Source: Acidobacteriaceae bacterium (GTDB taxonomy: Bacteria > Acidobacteriota > Terriglobia > Terriglobales > Acidobacteriaceae). From it: 33,122 nt of DNA. Position numbers and translations under genes: made by a program. The stretch covers positions 1 through 33,122 of the forward strand of contig JASHPJ010000008.1 in the NCBI GenBank assembly GCA_030038195.1, written 5' to 3'. Below are positions 22,118-29,867 of this stretch, in pieces. The notes under the pieces were generated by a model. The model was not told the origin of the DNA and did not search any database. It was given only the letters and a program-made list of their open reading frames with translations. Position 1 is the stretch's first letter. Each line of letters begins with the position of its first letter.

Positions 22118-24313
22118 TTACATTGCTTCGGGGCTTTCTATGCCCAGCAATGAGAGAGCTTTGACGAGCTCGCGCAGCGCGACCGCGGCCGTGGCGAGCA
22201 GGAATGTTTTGCGGTTTACGTCCTCTTCGGTGAGGATGTGGTGCTTGTGGTAGAAGTTGTTGAACTCCTGCGCAAGCTGGAAGGCATGCTTGGCAAGATA
22301 GGCCGGCTCGGATGCGGCGATGCACTGGTCCAGAACCAGCGAAAAACGGCCGGCACGCAGCCACAGGGACCAGATATCTTCGTTCTCTTCGCTGCTGAGC
22401 CAGGCTGTCAGAGATGCCGCAGGGGCTAAGGCCTCCGTATTTTTTTGTGCCTCTTGCGGCACGACTGAAGCCGTGTCCTGACACTTCGTACCTTCGTCGG
22501 AATTTTGCGGCGTGTTTGATGTGACTTTCTGCTGACCTGCTGACTTGCCCGCCGCGGCGGACTGACTTGCAAACTCCGCCAACACCGCTTCCGGCGTCGT
22601 TCCGCCTTTGCGAAAGATGTTGCGGATGCGCACGACGGCGTATTGAATGTAGGGGCCGGTTTCGCCTTCGAAGCTGAGCGCGTCCTTGAAGTCGAAGGCG
22701 ATGACCGAGTTGCGCGTGTACTTGAGCATGAAGTAGCGCAGGGCGCCGATGGCGATCTGCGTGGCAATCCGGTGGCGCTCGGCCTCGCTGCGCGCGGTCC
22801 CCACCCCTGCGAGCACAAATCGCCCGGAGGGGACTCCGGTCTGGCGCGCGTCCACTTCAGCGCGCGTGGCGGCGATGAGCCTGTCGATGAGGTCGTCGGC
22901 TTTGACGCCGAAGCCCTTGCGGCCGCTCACTTCAATGTAGGCGCGGCTCAAGTCTTCTTCGGACACGTCGTAGCCAAGCTCGATGGCGCAGCGCGGCGTG
23001 AGCGCGACCATCTCGTAGCTGAAGTGGGTGTAGTGATCGGCCTCGGCGGCGTGGCCCATGCCGCGCAGGGCCTGGATGACGTTGGCCTGCGGGTCGGACT
23101 GGCGCGAGTCGATGACGTTGTAGATGGCCCTGGCCGCGCCGAAGTGCGGGTGTTGCGTCTCGCCGTGTTCGGCCGAAATCCAGCACTCGTGATTTGGATA
23201 GGCGAAGAAGGGCTTGTAGCCGAAGTCGCGGCCAAGCAGGCCAAACTTCCAGAGATGATAGGCGATGTCTTTGCCGACGTAAGTAACGGTGCTGTTGGAG
23301 CGGACAATCACCTTGGCGTCGTCCTCCGGACCGGCTTGGTCTTGGACCCGCTCTGTGGCCCGGGACATGACCCAGCAGCCCTGATTCTTGCCTTCGTTTT
23401 CAAAGTAGAGCACGCCGGATTGCTTGAGCTGCTCGAAGGCGGCTTCCCAGAACTTGAGGTGAAGAATTTCGCTCTCGCGCGGCAGAAAGTCGTACTCAAT
23501 GCCGAGGCGCTGCATGGTTTCAAGGTGACGCTTGAGAACCGCGGTAGAGATCAGTTCGGCGATCTCGGAGGTTTCGTTGCCGCCGCGCTCGATGGCGTGC
23601 AGCGTGTCGTAGCGCAGGCGCTTGCGTGCTTCGTTTTCCTCGGTTGTTCCGCTCGTGTACCACTGCGAGGTGCGGGCGTAGAGATCCCAGCAGTAGTAGT
23701 CGAAAGACGATTGTTGCCGAGCAGAGCCCAAAGCGCGATGCATCTCACAGTTACGAATGATCTCTTGAATATCCGTCAGCGATTTGCCTTCGAGGTGCAG
23801 GAAGCCGACGACGACGTCGGCGACCTGGACCCCGGTGTTGTCAATGTAGTTCTGCACATCGACTTTGCAGCCGGCGGCGCGGAGCAGGCGGACAAAGGTG
23901 TCGCCGAGGATGGCGTTGCGCAGGTGGCCGATGTGCGCGGCCTTGTTGGGATTGATGGAAGTATGCTCGACAATTGCATTGAGCAGCTCTTTGGACGAGG
24001 GGAGTGCCTCATCAGAGACGGCCATCTGTACGGCGGCGGCGCGGTCGAGACGGGCGTTGATGTAGCCGGCGCCGGCGACTTCAAAGCCCGCAAACCCATC
24101 AATCGCACCCAGGGCCGTGACGATCTCCTGCGCGATGATCTTGGGCGCTTTCCGCAGCTTGCGCGCCAGCTCGAAGGCGATGGGTGTGGCGATTTCGCCG
24201 AAGCGCAGGTCGGGTGGGGTTTCGAGGGAGATGTTCTCGATTGCGAGATCGTATTTTTCTTTCAGAACGGCGCAGATGCGTGCGCCGAGCCTTTGCTGGA
24301 GTTCCAGGACCAC
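22118..24313 (-). CDS. argS: Arginyl-tRNA synthetase with linker insertion
   Basis: The protein has 731 residues from GTG 24313 (typical ArgRS are 550-600). It charges tRNA-Arg in the cytoplasm. Present are the N-terminal Add1 domain (VLELQQRLGARICAVLKEKY), the HIGH motif in KAAHIGHLRNAILGD, NYIDNTGVQVADVV, the KMSKS equivalent GRKGFGVKADDLID and the anticodon-binding end (FNNFYHKHHIL, RELVKALSLLGIESPEAM). About 50 residues near 580-635 are low-complexity (rich in S, Q, T and A) and interrupt the anticodon-binding domain. Their DNA (22425-22570) resembles dispersed intergenic repeat material. GTG 24313 has GAGG nine bases before it and gives a family-like N terminus; TTG 24328 would add five residues. 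Confidence 0.93.
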   Translation of the reverse strand: MVLELQQRLGARICAVLKEKYDLAIENISLETPPDLRFGEIATPIAFELARKLRKAPKIIAQEIVTALGAIDGFAGFEVAGAGYINARLDRAAAVQMAVSDEALPSSKELLNAIVEHTSINPNKAAHIGHLRNAILGDTFVRLLRAAGCKVDVQNYIDNTGVQVADVVVGFLHLEGKSLTDIQEIIRNCEMHRALGSARQQSSFDYYCWDLYARTSQWYTSGTTEENEARKRLRYDTLHAIERGGNETSEIAELISTAVLKRHLETMQRLGIEYDFLPRESEILHLKFWEAAFEQLKQSGVLYFENEGKNQGCWVMSRATERVQDQAGPEDDAKVIVRSNSTVTYVGKDIAYHLWKFGLLGRDFGYKPFFAYPNHECWISAEHGETQHPHFGAARAIYNVIDSRQSDPQANVIQALRGMGHAAEADHYTHFSYEMVALTPRCAIELGYDVSEEDLSRAYIEVSGRKGFGVKADDLIDRLIAATRAEVDARQTGVPSGRFVLAGVGTARSEAERHRIATQIAIGALRYFMLKYTRNSVIAFDFKDALSFEGETGPYIQYAVVRIRNIFRKGGTTPEAVLAEFASQSAAAGKSAGQQKVTSNTPQNSDEGTKCQDTASVVPQEAQKNTEALAPAASLTAWLSSEENEDIWSLWLRAGRFSLVLDQCIAASEPAYLAKHAFQLAQEFNNFYHKHHILTEEDVNRKTFLLATAAVALRELVKALSLLGIESPEAM
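22425..22570. repeat. Repeat-like insertion in argS
   Basis: The stretch contains CCGCCGCGGCGG, like the stem of the repeat at 16671-16692; a short palindrome GTGCC-TCTTGC-GGCAC; and CGACTGAAGCCG, similar in style to the hairpin near 28207. Base composition and encoded residues differ from the rest of argS, but the frame is kept. It is likely a repeat that inserted into a surface-loop position. Confidence 0.5.
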
Positions 24314-24349
24314 TGCGGATCGCCTCAAAAATCCTTGATTTTCAAGGTG

Positions 24350-24358
24350 ATTTTAACA
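24350..24358 (-). promoter_or_regulatory. Putative extended -10 promoter of argS
   Basis: On the minus strand TGTTAAAAT is an extended -10 box, 36 nt before GTG 24313. It shares the TAAAAT core with the boxes before hfq, glyQ and the 203-aa gene. No clear -35. Confidence 0.4.
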
Positions 24359-24379
24359 GAGCGGACATGCGCGGCGGGT

Positions 24380-24408
24380 TTGACGCTGCTGGCGCAGCAA
24401 CCTAAGAT
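24380..24408 (+). promoter_or_regulatory. Sigma-70-type promoter of metG
   Basis: TTGACG (24380-24385), a spacer of exactly 17 bases and TAAGAT (24403-24408) match the housekeeping consensus at five and five positions. The predicted start near 24415 gives a leader of about 60 nt before the ATG at 24478. It is divergent from the argS promoter. Confidence 0.6.
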
Positions 24409-24477
24409 TGATAAGTAGATTGCCGTTGATGATTCTCGCCTGCGGTATGGGCGAATCGAAGAGCATTGATCCTGCCC

Positions 24478-26547
24478 ATGGCCGATTCCGCTACGCAAAC
24501 GAACCGTTATTACCTGACCACGCCGATTTACTACGTGAACGCGCGTCCGCACCTGGGGCACGCCTACTCGACGATTGTGTGCGATGCGATGGCGCGGCGC
24601 AAACGGGCGCTGGGCATCGACACATGGTTTCTCACCGGCACCGACGAGCATGGGCAGAAGATCGAGCGCTCGGCCAAGCAGGCCGGGTGCACGCCGCAGG
24701 AGTTTGCCACGCGGATTGCGGGCGAGTTTCGCGGATTGTGGGACAGGCTGGGGCTCACCTACGACGATTTCATTCGCACCACCGAAGAGAGGCACAAGCG
24801 CGGCGTGCAGAAGCTGTTTGCGACGCTGCGCGACATGGGATTCATCTACAAGGGCTCGTACAGCGGGCAGTATTGCATCTACGACGAGGCGTATGTGGAA
24901 GGGCCGCCGGGAACGCCGTGCCCGGATTGCGGGCGCATTACCGAGACGGTGAGCGAGGAGAACTACTTCTTCAAGCTGTCGGCGTTCGAGCGCAGGCTGC
25001 TGGAGTTTTACGAGGCCAATCCGGGCTTTATGGGGCCGGAGTCGACGCGGCGCGAGGTGATCAGCTTTGTGCGCAGCGGGCTCAAGGATCTTTCGGTGAG
25101 CCGGACGAGCTTTTCGTGGGGCATTCCAGTGCCGGGCGACGAGAAGCACGTGGTGTATGTGTGGCTGGATGCGCTGGCCAACTACATCACTGCTCTTGGA
25201 TATGGTTCGGACGATCCAGCGGATCAGGCGAAGTTCAAAAAATTCTGGCCGGCGGATATGCACCTGATCGGCAAGGAGATCAGCCGGTTCCACTGCGTGT
25301 ACTGGCCGGCGTTCCTGATGGCTGCGGGGATTGAGCCGCCGCGCTCGGTGCGCGCGAATGGGTGGCTGCTCTTCGACCAGGGGAAGATGTCGAAGTCGCG
25401 CGGCAATATTGTGCGCGCGGAGACGGTGCACGAGGTGCTGGGCGCGGATGCGCTGCGCTACTTCTTAATGCGCGAGATTCCGTTTGGACAGGATGGGAAT
25501 TTTTCGTTCGACGCGCTGGTGCAGCGGTACAACGGAGACCTGGCCAACGGCTACGGGAATCTGGTGAGCCGCGTGGTGAACATGGTGCACAAGTACTTTA
25601 GCGGAGTTATGCCGGAGACGGGCGCGGAGAAGCAGGCCGAGGCAGCTTTGCGTGCGAGCGCGCAGAGTGCGATTGCGGGGTTCGGGCCGGCGTTTGATGA
25701 ACTGAATTTTTCTGAGGCGCTGAAGAGCCTGTGGCTCCTGGTGGCGGAGACAGATGGGTATCTGACGGCGAATGCGCCGTGGAAAAAACCGGCTGAGCGC
25801 AGAGAGGCGGATCATGCGGCTCTGCAGGCGCGCGTGCTTGGCACTGCGGCCGAGGCCATTCGCGTGATTACGGCGCTGGTGTATCCCATATTGCCTGATG
25901 CAGCGGCGAAGGTGTGGCGGCAGCTTGGGCAGGGCGAGATTGCAGACGCGGCGAAGGAGTCGTTTCTCAAGAATCTGGCCTGGGGTGGTTTGAAGGCAGG
26001 AACGAAATTACTGGAGCCCGCGCCGCTGTTTCCGCGCGCGGAGAAAGATGCAGTTGAGCGTATGCAGAGCCTGGAAGAGAACAATGATCGCACGGCGGTA
26101 GAAGCGGTGAGCCAGGGCGAGACGGGCGCGAAGGCTGCCGAACTTGCGGCAGTTCCGGCTGCGGCGAGTTCGGCGCCGAGCGCAGCGGCTGTGCGCGAAG
26201 AGGCGAAGCCGGCTGCACCGGGGCACATCTCGATTGATGATTTTGCCAAGGTGGATTTGCGCGTGGCGCAGATTCTCGTTGCCGAGCGCGTGCCCAAGGC
26301 GGACAAGCTGCTGCGGCTGGAAGTTGACCTGGGCTACGAGAAGCGGCAGATCCTGGCCGGCATTGCGCAGCACTACGAGCCGGAGAAACTCGTCGGGCGC
26401 AAGATCGTGATTGTGGCCAACCTGGCTCCACGCAAGATGCGGGGGCTGGAGTCAAACGGGATGCTGCTGGCGGCTTCGCTCGAAGACGGTGCGCCGGTGC
26501 TCGCCGGATTTCTGGAAGAGGTGCCGCTGGGAGCGCGATTGAAGTAA
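24478..26547 (+). CDS. metG: Methionyl-tRNA synthetase
   Basis: The protein has 689 residues from the ATG at 24478; a TTG at 24466 would add four. It charges initiator and elongator tRNA-Met. The HIGH-type motif is HLGH at 25-28. A zinc knuckle of the CxxD/CxxC form is seen (YCIYDE, CPDCGR), and KMSKS is at 303-307. The anticodon-binding helical domain follows. An alanine-rich linker (residues about 555-580) leads to a C-terminal tRNA-binding OB fold (HISIDDFAKVDLRVAQI, ANLAPRKMRGLESNGM) that serves dimerisation and tRNA binding. It is followed by a toxin-antitoxin pair. Confidence 0.96.
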   Translation: MADSATQTNRYYLTTPIYYVNARPHLGHAYSTIVCDAMARRKRALGIDTWFLTGTDEHGQKIERSAKQAGCTPQEFATRIAGEFRGLWDRLGLTYDDFIRTTEERHKRGVQKLFATLRDMGFIYKGSYSGQYCIYDEAYVEGPPGTPCPDCGRITETVSEENYFFKLSAFERRLLEFYEANPGFMGPESTRREVISFVRSGLKDLSVSRTSFSWGIPVPGDEKHVVYVWLDALANYITALGYGSDDPADQAKFKKFWPADMHLIGKEISRFHCVYWPAFLMAAGIEPPRSVRANGWLLFDQGKMSKSRGNIVRAETVHEVLGADALRYFLMREIPFGQDGNFSFDALVQRYNGDLANGYGNLVSRVVNMVHKYFSGVMPETGAEKQAEAALRASAQSAIAGFGPAFDELNFSEALKSLWLLVAETDGYLTANAPWKKPAERREADHAALQARVLGTAAEAIRVITALVYPILPDAAAKVWRQLGQGEIADAAKESFLKNLAWGGLKAGTKLLEPAPLFPRAEKDAVERMQSLEENNDRTAVEAVSQGETGAKAAELAAVPAAASSAPSAAAVREEAKPAAPGHISIDDFAKVDLRVAQILVAERVPKADKLLRLEVDLGYEKRQILAGIAQHYEPEKLVGRKIVIVANLAPRKMRGLESNGMLLAASLEDGAPVLAGFLEEVPLGARLK

Positions 26548-26579
26548 AAGGCGCGCAGCATGAAGCCGGATACGTCTCA

Positions 26580-26609
26580 TTGCTCGATACACATAAATCA
26601 TGCGATACT
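26580..26609 (+). promoter_or_regulatory. Putative promoter of the second vapBC pair
   Basis: TTGCTC (26580-26585), an 18-base spacer and GATACT (26604-26609) preceded by TGC (extended -10) lie just before the antitoxin GTG at 26631. GGAG for ribosome binding lies at about 26618-26621. Confidence 0.4.
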
Positions 26610-26630
26610 TACACATCGGAGAATGAACCG

Positions 26631-26834
26631 GTGCGCACCAACATCGACATTGACGACAAGCTGCTGAAGCAGGCGATGAAGGCCAGCAATACGACCACCA
26701 AGAAGGCGGCGGTGGAGGCTGCACTGCGCCAGATGGTGCAGATCCATTCGCAGGGCGCAATCCGCAGGGTCAGGGGCAAGGTGCGCTGGAGCGGCGATCT
26801 GGAAGCGATGCGCCTTGGGCAAAACACAAATTGA
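26631..26834 (+). CDS. vapB: VapB-type antitoxin (second pair)
   Basis: The protein has 67 residues from GTG 26631. It begins MRTNIDIDDKLLKQAMKAS and continues TTTKKAAVEAALRQMV, the pattern of short VapB antitoxins with a ribbon-helix-helix DNA-binding fold (DUF2191-like). The C-terminal tail (RRVRGKVRWSGDLEAMRLG) contains the GKVRW-type segment that usually covers the toxin active site. GTG is preferred to an ATG-like start at 26580 because the fold begins here and GGAG lies nine bases before. The toxin begins nine nt after the stop. It is a different class from the AbrB-type antitoxin near 4.2 kb. Confidence 0.87.
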   Translation: MRTNIDIDDKLLKQAMKASNTTTKKAAVEAALRQMVQIHSQGAIRRVRGKVRWSGDLEAMRLGQNTN

Positions 26835-26843
26835 TTGCCGGCC

Positions 26844-27257
26844 ATGGTGATCGTGGACTCATCTGTCTGGATCGACTATCTGAATGGTGCCATCAACGAC
26901 CATACAGAGTGGCTTGACCGGGAGTTGCTTCGTCAGCGGATCGGCTTGATCGATCTGATTCTCTGCGAGGTCCTGCAGGGCATACGCGTGGACGCACAGT
27001 TCCGGCGGATACATGAGTATCTGCTGAACTTCCAGGTCTTCGTTTCGGGCGGCGTTGATGTGGCGACCGCCGCAGCGCAAAACTTTCGGACACTGCGCAA
27101 ACGCGGAATTACCGTGCGCAAGCCCATGGATTGCCTGATTGCTACGTTTTGCATCCTTGAAGGGCATGAGCTGTTGCACCGTGACCGCGACTTCGATGCA
27201 TTCAAAAACCATCTTGGGTTGAAGGTCTTTGAACCACCTGCAATTCAAGTGAACTGA
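26844..27257 (+). CDS. vapC: VapC-type PIN-domain toxin (second pair)
   Basis: The protein has 137 residues from the ATG at 26844. The PIN acidic residues are D5 (MVIVDSSVWIDYL), E42 (LCEVLQG), D96 (MDCLIA) and a D in HRDRDFDAF (114-118). It would be an Mg-dependent RNase neutralised by the preceding antitoxin. A TTG at 26835 would add three residues. The gene ends 20 nt before tatD. Its sequence differs strongly from the VapC at 3662-4057, so the two pairs are not a recent duplication. Confidence 0.9.
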   Translation: MVIVDSSVWIDYLNGAINDHTEWLDRELLRQRIGLIDLILCEVLQGIRVDAQFRRIHEYLLNFQVFVSGGVDVATAAAQNFRTLRKRGITVRKPMDCLIATFCILEGHELLHRDRDFDAFKNHLGLKVFEPPAIQVN

Positions 27258-27277
27258 TTTTTTGATCGAGGTCGCAT

Positions 27278-28105
27278 TTGCTGATCGATTCCCATGCACA
27301 TCTGGATAGTCCGCGGTATACGGAAGATCGCGAGGCGGTGCTGGCGCGCGCGCGGCAGGCGGGGATTGGCGCGGTGCTTTCGATCGGCATCGGCGAGGGG
27401 CCGGCGGAGATGGGGCAGGCGCTGGAGATCTGCCGCGAGTTCAACGACAGGCCAGACCTGCCACAGCTCTATGCGAGCGCGGGCGTGTACCCGCACAGCA
27501 CGCCGGAGATGAACGAGGCGGTGCTGGCCAGGCTCGACGGACTGCTGGCGGAGCCGGAGGTGATTGCGTGCGGCGAGATCGGGCTGGACTACTATCACCA
27601 GGGCGCGCCGCACGATGTGCAGCGGACGGGGCTGATTCAGCAGCTCGAAATTGCGGCGGCGCGGAAGCGGCCGATCCTGATTCATTGCCGGCCGAAAGAT
27701 GGCGCGACCGATGCGTGGGATCATCTTTTCGAGGTGCTGGAGGAGCACTGGAGGCCTACAGGACTGGGCGGCGTGATGCACTGCTTCAGCGGCGGATGGG
27801 ACGAAGCGCGGCGGTCGCTCGATCTGGGGTTCCTGGTGTCGTTTGCGGGGAACCTGACCTATCCCAAGGCGCAGGCGCTGCACGACGTGGCGGCGCGCAT
27901 GCCGCTGGATGGCGTGCTGGTGGAGACGGATGCGCCGTGGCTGGCACCGTCGCCGAATCGGGGCAAGCGGAATGAGCCGGCCTTTGTGGCGCAGACGGCG
28001 CTGGTGCTGGCCGAGTGCCTGGGCGTGGATGGAAATGAAGTGGCCGAGGCGACCACGAAAAACTTTTTCCGGCTTTTTCGGCTGCGGGCTGACGTGGGAA
28101 ACTGA
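27278..28105 (+). CDS. tatD: TatD-family metal-dependent DNase
   Basis: The protein has 275 residues, the normal size for TatD/YcfH. It is a TIM-barrel metal hydrolase with deoxyribonuclease activity, linked to DNA repair and quality control. Metal ligands are H6 and H8 (DSHAHLD), the Glu in GEIGLDYYH, the His in ILIHCR, the His in VMHCFSGG and the Asp in VETDAPWLAP. The TTG at 27278 is the start that gives the exact family N terminus MLIDSHAHLD, with GAGG at a good distance. It often neighbours metG in bacteria, and here it is separated from metG only by the vapBC pair, which may have inserted between them. Confidence 0.94.
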   Translation: MLIDSHAHLDSPRYTEDREAVLARARQAGIGAVLSIGIGEGPAEMGQALEICREFNDRPDLPQLYASAGVYPHSTPEMNEAVLARLDGLLAEPEVIACGEIGLDYYHQGAPHDVQRTGLIQQLEIAAARKRPILIHCRPKDGATDAWDHLFEVLEEHWRPTGLGGVMHCFSGGWDEARRSLDLGFLVSFAGNLTYPKAQALHDVAARMPLDGVLVETDAPWLAPSPNRGKRNEPAFVAQTALVLAECLGVDGNEVAEATTKNFFRLFRLRADVGN

Positions 28106-28154
28106 GAGAGGCATGCAGGGAAGTTTTTCAGGAATTTCTGTAATGGATGGTCTG

Positions 28155-28235
28155 GAGGAAAGGCCCCTCAGAGGTTAAAGCGCCAAAAAAATTCTGCGTG
28201 GGGCTATGTACGGACTGAAGTCCGTATCCTTCAAG
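28155..28235. repeat. Intergenic repeat with GTCCGTA hairpin
   Basis: The stretch contains GAGGAAAGGCCCCTCAGAGG and a perfect hairpin TACGGAC-TGAA-GTCCGTA. It has no reading frame of note. Its style (a core TGAAG loop between GC arms) resembles the argS insertion and intergenic repeats I associate with Acidobacteria. Confidence 0.45.
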
Positions 28236-28287
28236 CAGGTTCCATATCATTCCAGTTGTACGTCGACCGTTTTGAGGAAACCAGAAC

Positions 28288-28791
28288 ATGGCCCAGGAAA
28301 ATTCATTCGATATTGTCAGCAAGGTGGATTTGCAGGAAGTGCGCAACGCGATTGACCAGGCGCTCAAGGAGATTCGGCAGCGCTTCGATCTGAAGGATTC
28401 GCACTCGGAGATCAAGCTCGAGGGCAACGACACGGTCCAGCTTGCTTCAGCCGGCGAGTACAAGCTCGAGGCGGTGAAGGAGATTCTGGGGCAGAAGCTG
28501 GTGAAACGCGGCGTATCGCTCAAGAATCTTACCTACGGCAAGGTGGAACCGGCAGCAGGCCAGAGCGTGCGGCAGAAGATTACCCTGCAGCAGGGGATTC
28601 CGACGGAGCGTGCCAAGGAGATCGTGAAACTCATCAAGGACTCGAAGAAGAAGGCGCAGGTCAGCATTCAGGGCGACACGGTGCGCGTCTCCGGCAAGGA
28701 TCGCGACGAGCTGCAGGCGATTATTGCGATGCTGCGCGGCAAGGACCTGGGCGTGGAGCTGACGTTTACGAATTACCGGACGAATGGATGA
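28288..28791 (+). CDS. yajQ: YajQ-family nucleotide-binding protein
   Basis: The protein has 167 residues, close to the family norm (about 163). It has two ferredoxin-like folds. The N terminus MAQENSFDIVSKVDLQEVRN, RFDLKDSHSEI and the end GKDLGVELTFTNYR are diagnostic. Some members bind cyclic di-GMP and act as coregulators (Xanthomonas XC_3703); others were linked to nucleic acid or GTP binding. GAGGAA lies well placed before the ATG. The stop overlaps an ATG (ATGA) that is in frame with the next gene, suggesting translational coupling or its remnant. Confidence 0.95.
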   Translation: MAQENSFDIVSKVDLQEVRNAIDQALKEIRQRFDLKDSHSEIKLEGNDTVQLASAGEYKLEAVKEILGQKLVKRGVSLKNLTYGKVEPAAGQSVRQKITLQQGIPTERAKEIVKLIKDSKKKAQVSIQGDTVRVSGKDRDELQAIIAMLRGKDLGVELTFTNYRTNG

Positions 28792-28792
28792 A

Positions 28793-28843
28793 CCCATCCT
28801 TGCCGCATCCGCGCGGCGGACGCGGCAAGGATGGGGCACCCGC
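28793..28843. repeat. Strong hairpin repeat after yajQ
   Basis: CCCATCCTTGCCGC (28793-28806) pairs perfectly with GCGGCAAGGATGGG (28822-28835); inside, TCCGC-GCG-GCGGA forms a second stem. GGGGCACCC follows, as in the repeat at 10598-10700. It lacks a T-run, so it is more a dispersed repeat than a terminator. It lies inside the open frame upstream of the polyprenyl synthase. Confidence 0.75.
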
Positions 28844-28877
28844 ACGAGCTGTTGCAGAACCCAAGAATCGGGGCACT

Positions 28878-29867
28878 TTGAGCACACTGACCATAGCGAC
28901 GGCGAAAGAGGTCTTTGAGCTGCTGCGTGAGGACCTGGTCGCGATCGAGCAGGAACTGGCGCGCGATGCGGCATCGAGCGTGAGCACGATTACGGAGATT
29001 GCCGAGTATCTGCGCGAAGGAGGCGGCAAGCGGATACGGCCGTCACTGCTGCTGCTGGCGGCGCACCAGCTTGGCTACTCGGGCCACGGCGCGGTGCGGC
29101 TGGGCGCGGTGGTGGAGATGGTGCACACGGCCACGCTGGTGCATGACGACATTATTGACGGTGCGGACACGCGGCGCGGACGGCCCTCGGCGAATACCAC
29201 GTGGGGCAACGAGAAGTGCGTGCTGGCCGGTGACTGGCTTTACATGCAGGCCTTCAAGGTGGCGCTTGAAGAAAAAAACTTCCGCGTGCTGGAGCTGCTG
29301 ATCCTGCTCACGCAGCAGATGGTCGAAGGCGAGCTGCTGCAGATTCAGAAGCTGGGCAAGGCCGTCTCCGAGGCCGAGTATTACGACCTGATCTTTCGCA
29401 AGACGGCGTGCCTGTTTTCGATCTCGATGCGGCTGGGCGCGGTGCTGGCGCGCGCGACCGAAGCCCAGGAAGCGAACCTGGGCACGTATGGGCGCGCGGT
29501 GGGGCTGGCGTTTCAGATCGTGGACGACGTGCTGGACCTGACGGCAACCGAAGAAGTGCTGGGCAAGCCGGTGGCAAGCGATCTGCGCGAGGGCAAGGCG
29601 ACGCTGGCGGTGATTCACAGCTACGATCATGGAACGGCCGAGGACCGCAAGGCGATTCAGCGGGTGCTGGACGACCGCAGCTTTGAGAACGTGAGCCGGC
29701 AGCAGATCAGGGAGATTCTCATCCGCAACGAGTCAGTGGAGTATGCGATGGCGGCTGCGTTTCGCTACGCGGAGCAGTCGCGGCAGGCACTGGCGGCGTT
29801 TCCTGATACGGACTTCAAGCGCGCCCTCTTGTGGGTGCCTGACTTTGTCGTGGCGCGGGAGAAGTAA
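28878..29867 (+). CDS. Long-chain polyprenyl diphosphate synthase
   Basis: The protein has 329 residues from TTG 28878, like E. coli IspB (323). It extends a prenyl diphosphate with isopentenyl diphosphate to make the side chain of menaquinone or ubiquinone. The motifs are GGGKRIRPSLLLL, the first Asp-rich motif DDIID (90-94) with small residues before it (TATLVH, allowing long chains), and the second, DDVLD (216-220), with SDLREGKATL. An ATG at 28788 in the same frame, overlapping the yajQ stop, would prepend 30 residues encoded by a hairpin repeat (PSLPHPRGGRGKDGAP), so I prefer TTG 28878. An ATG-started, repeat-extended protein cannot be excluded. Confidence 0.9.
   Translation: MSTLTIATAKEVFELLREDLVAIEQELARDAASSVSTITEIAEYLREGGGKRIRPSLLLLAAHQLGYSGHGAVRLGAVVEMVHTATLVHDDIIDGADTRRGRPSANTTWGNEKCVLAGDWLYMQAFKVALEEKNFRVLELLILLTQQMVEGELLQIQKLGKAVSEAEYYDLIFRKTACLFSISMRLGAVLARATEAQEANLGTYGRAVGLAFQIVDDVLDLTATEEVLGKPVASDLREGKATLAVIHSYDHGTAEDRKAIQRVLDDRSFENVSRQQIREILIRNESVEYAMAAAFRYAEQSRQALAAFPDTDFKRALLWVPDFVVAREK

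Noticed and set aside
22643..24418. A 591-codon plus-strand frame opposite argS
   Set aside because: Mirror of third-position GC in argS; no known motifs.
28793..28835. The hairpin after yajQ as a terminator
   Set aside because: It is not followed by a T-run and is of the dispersed-repeat type.
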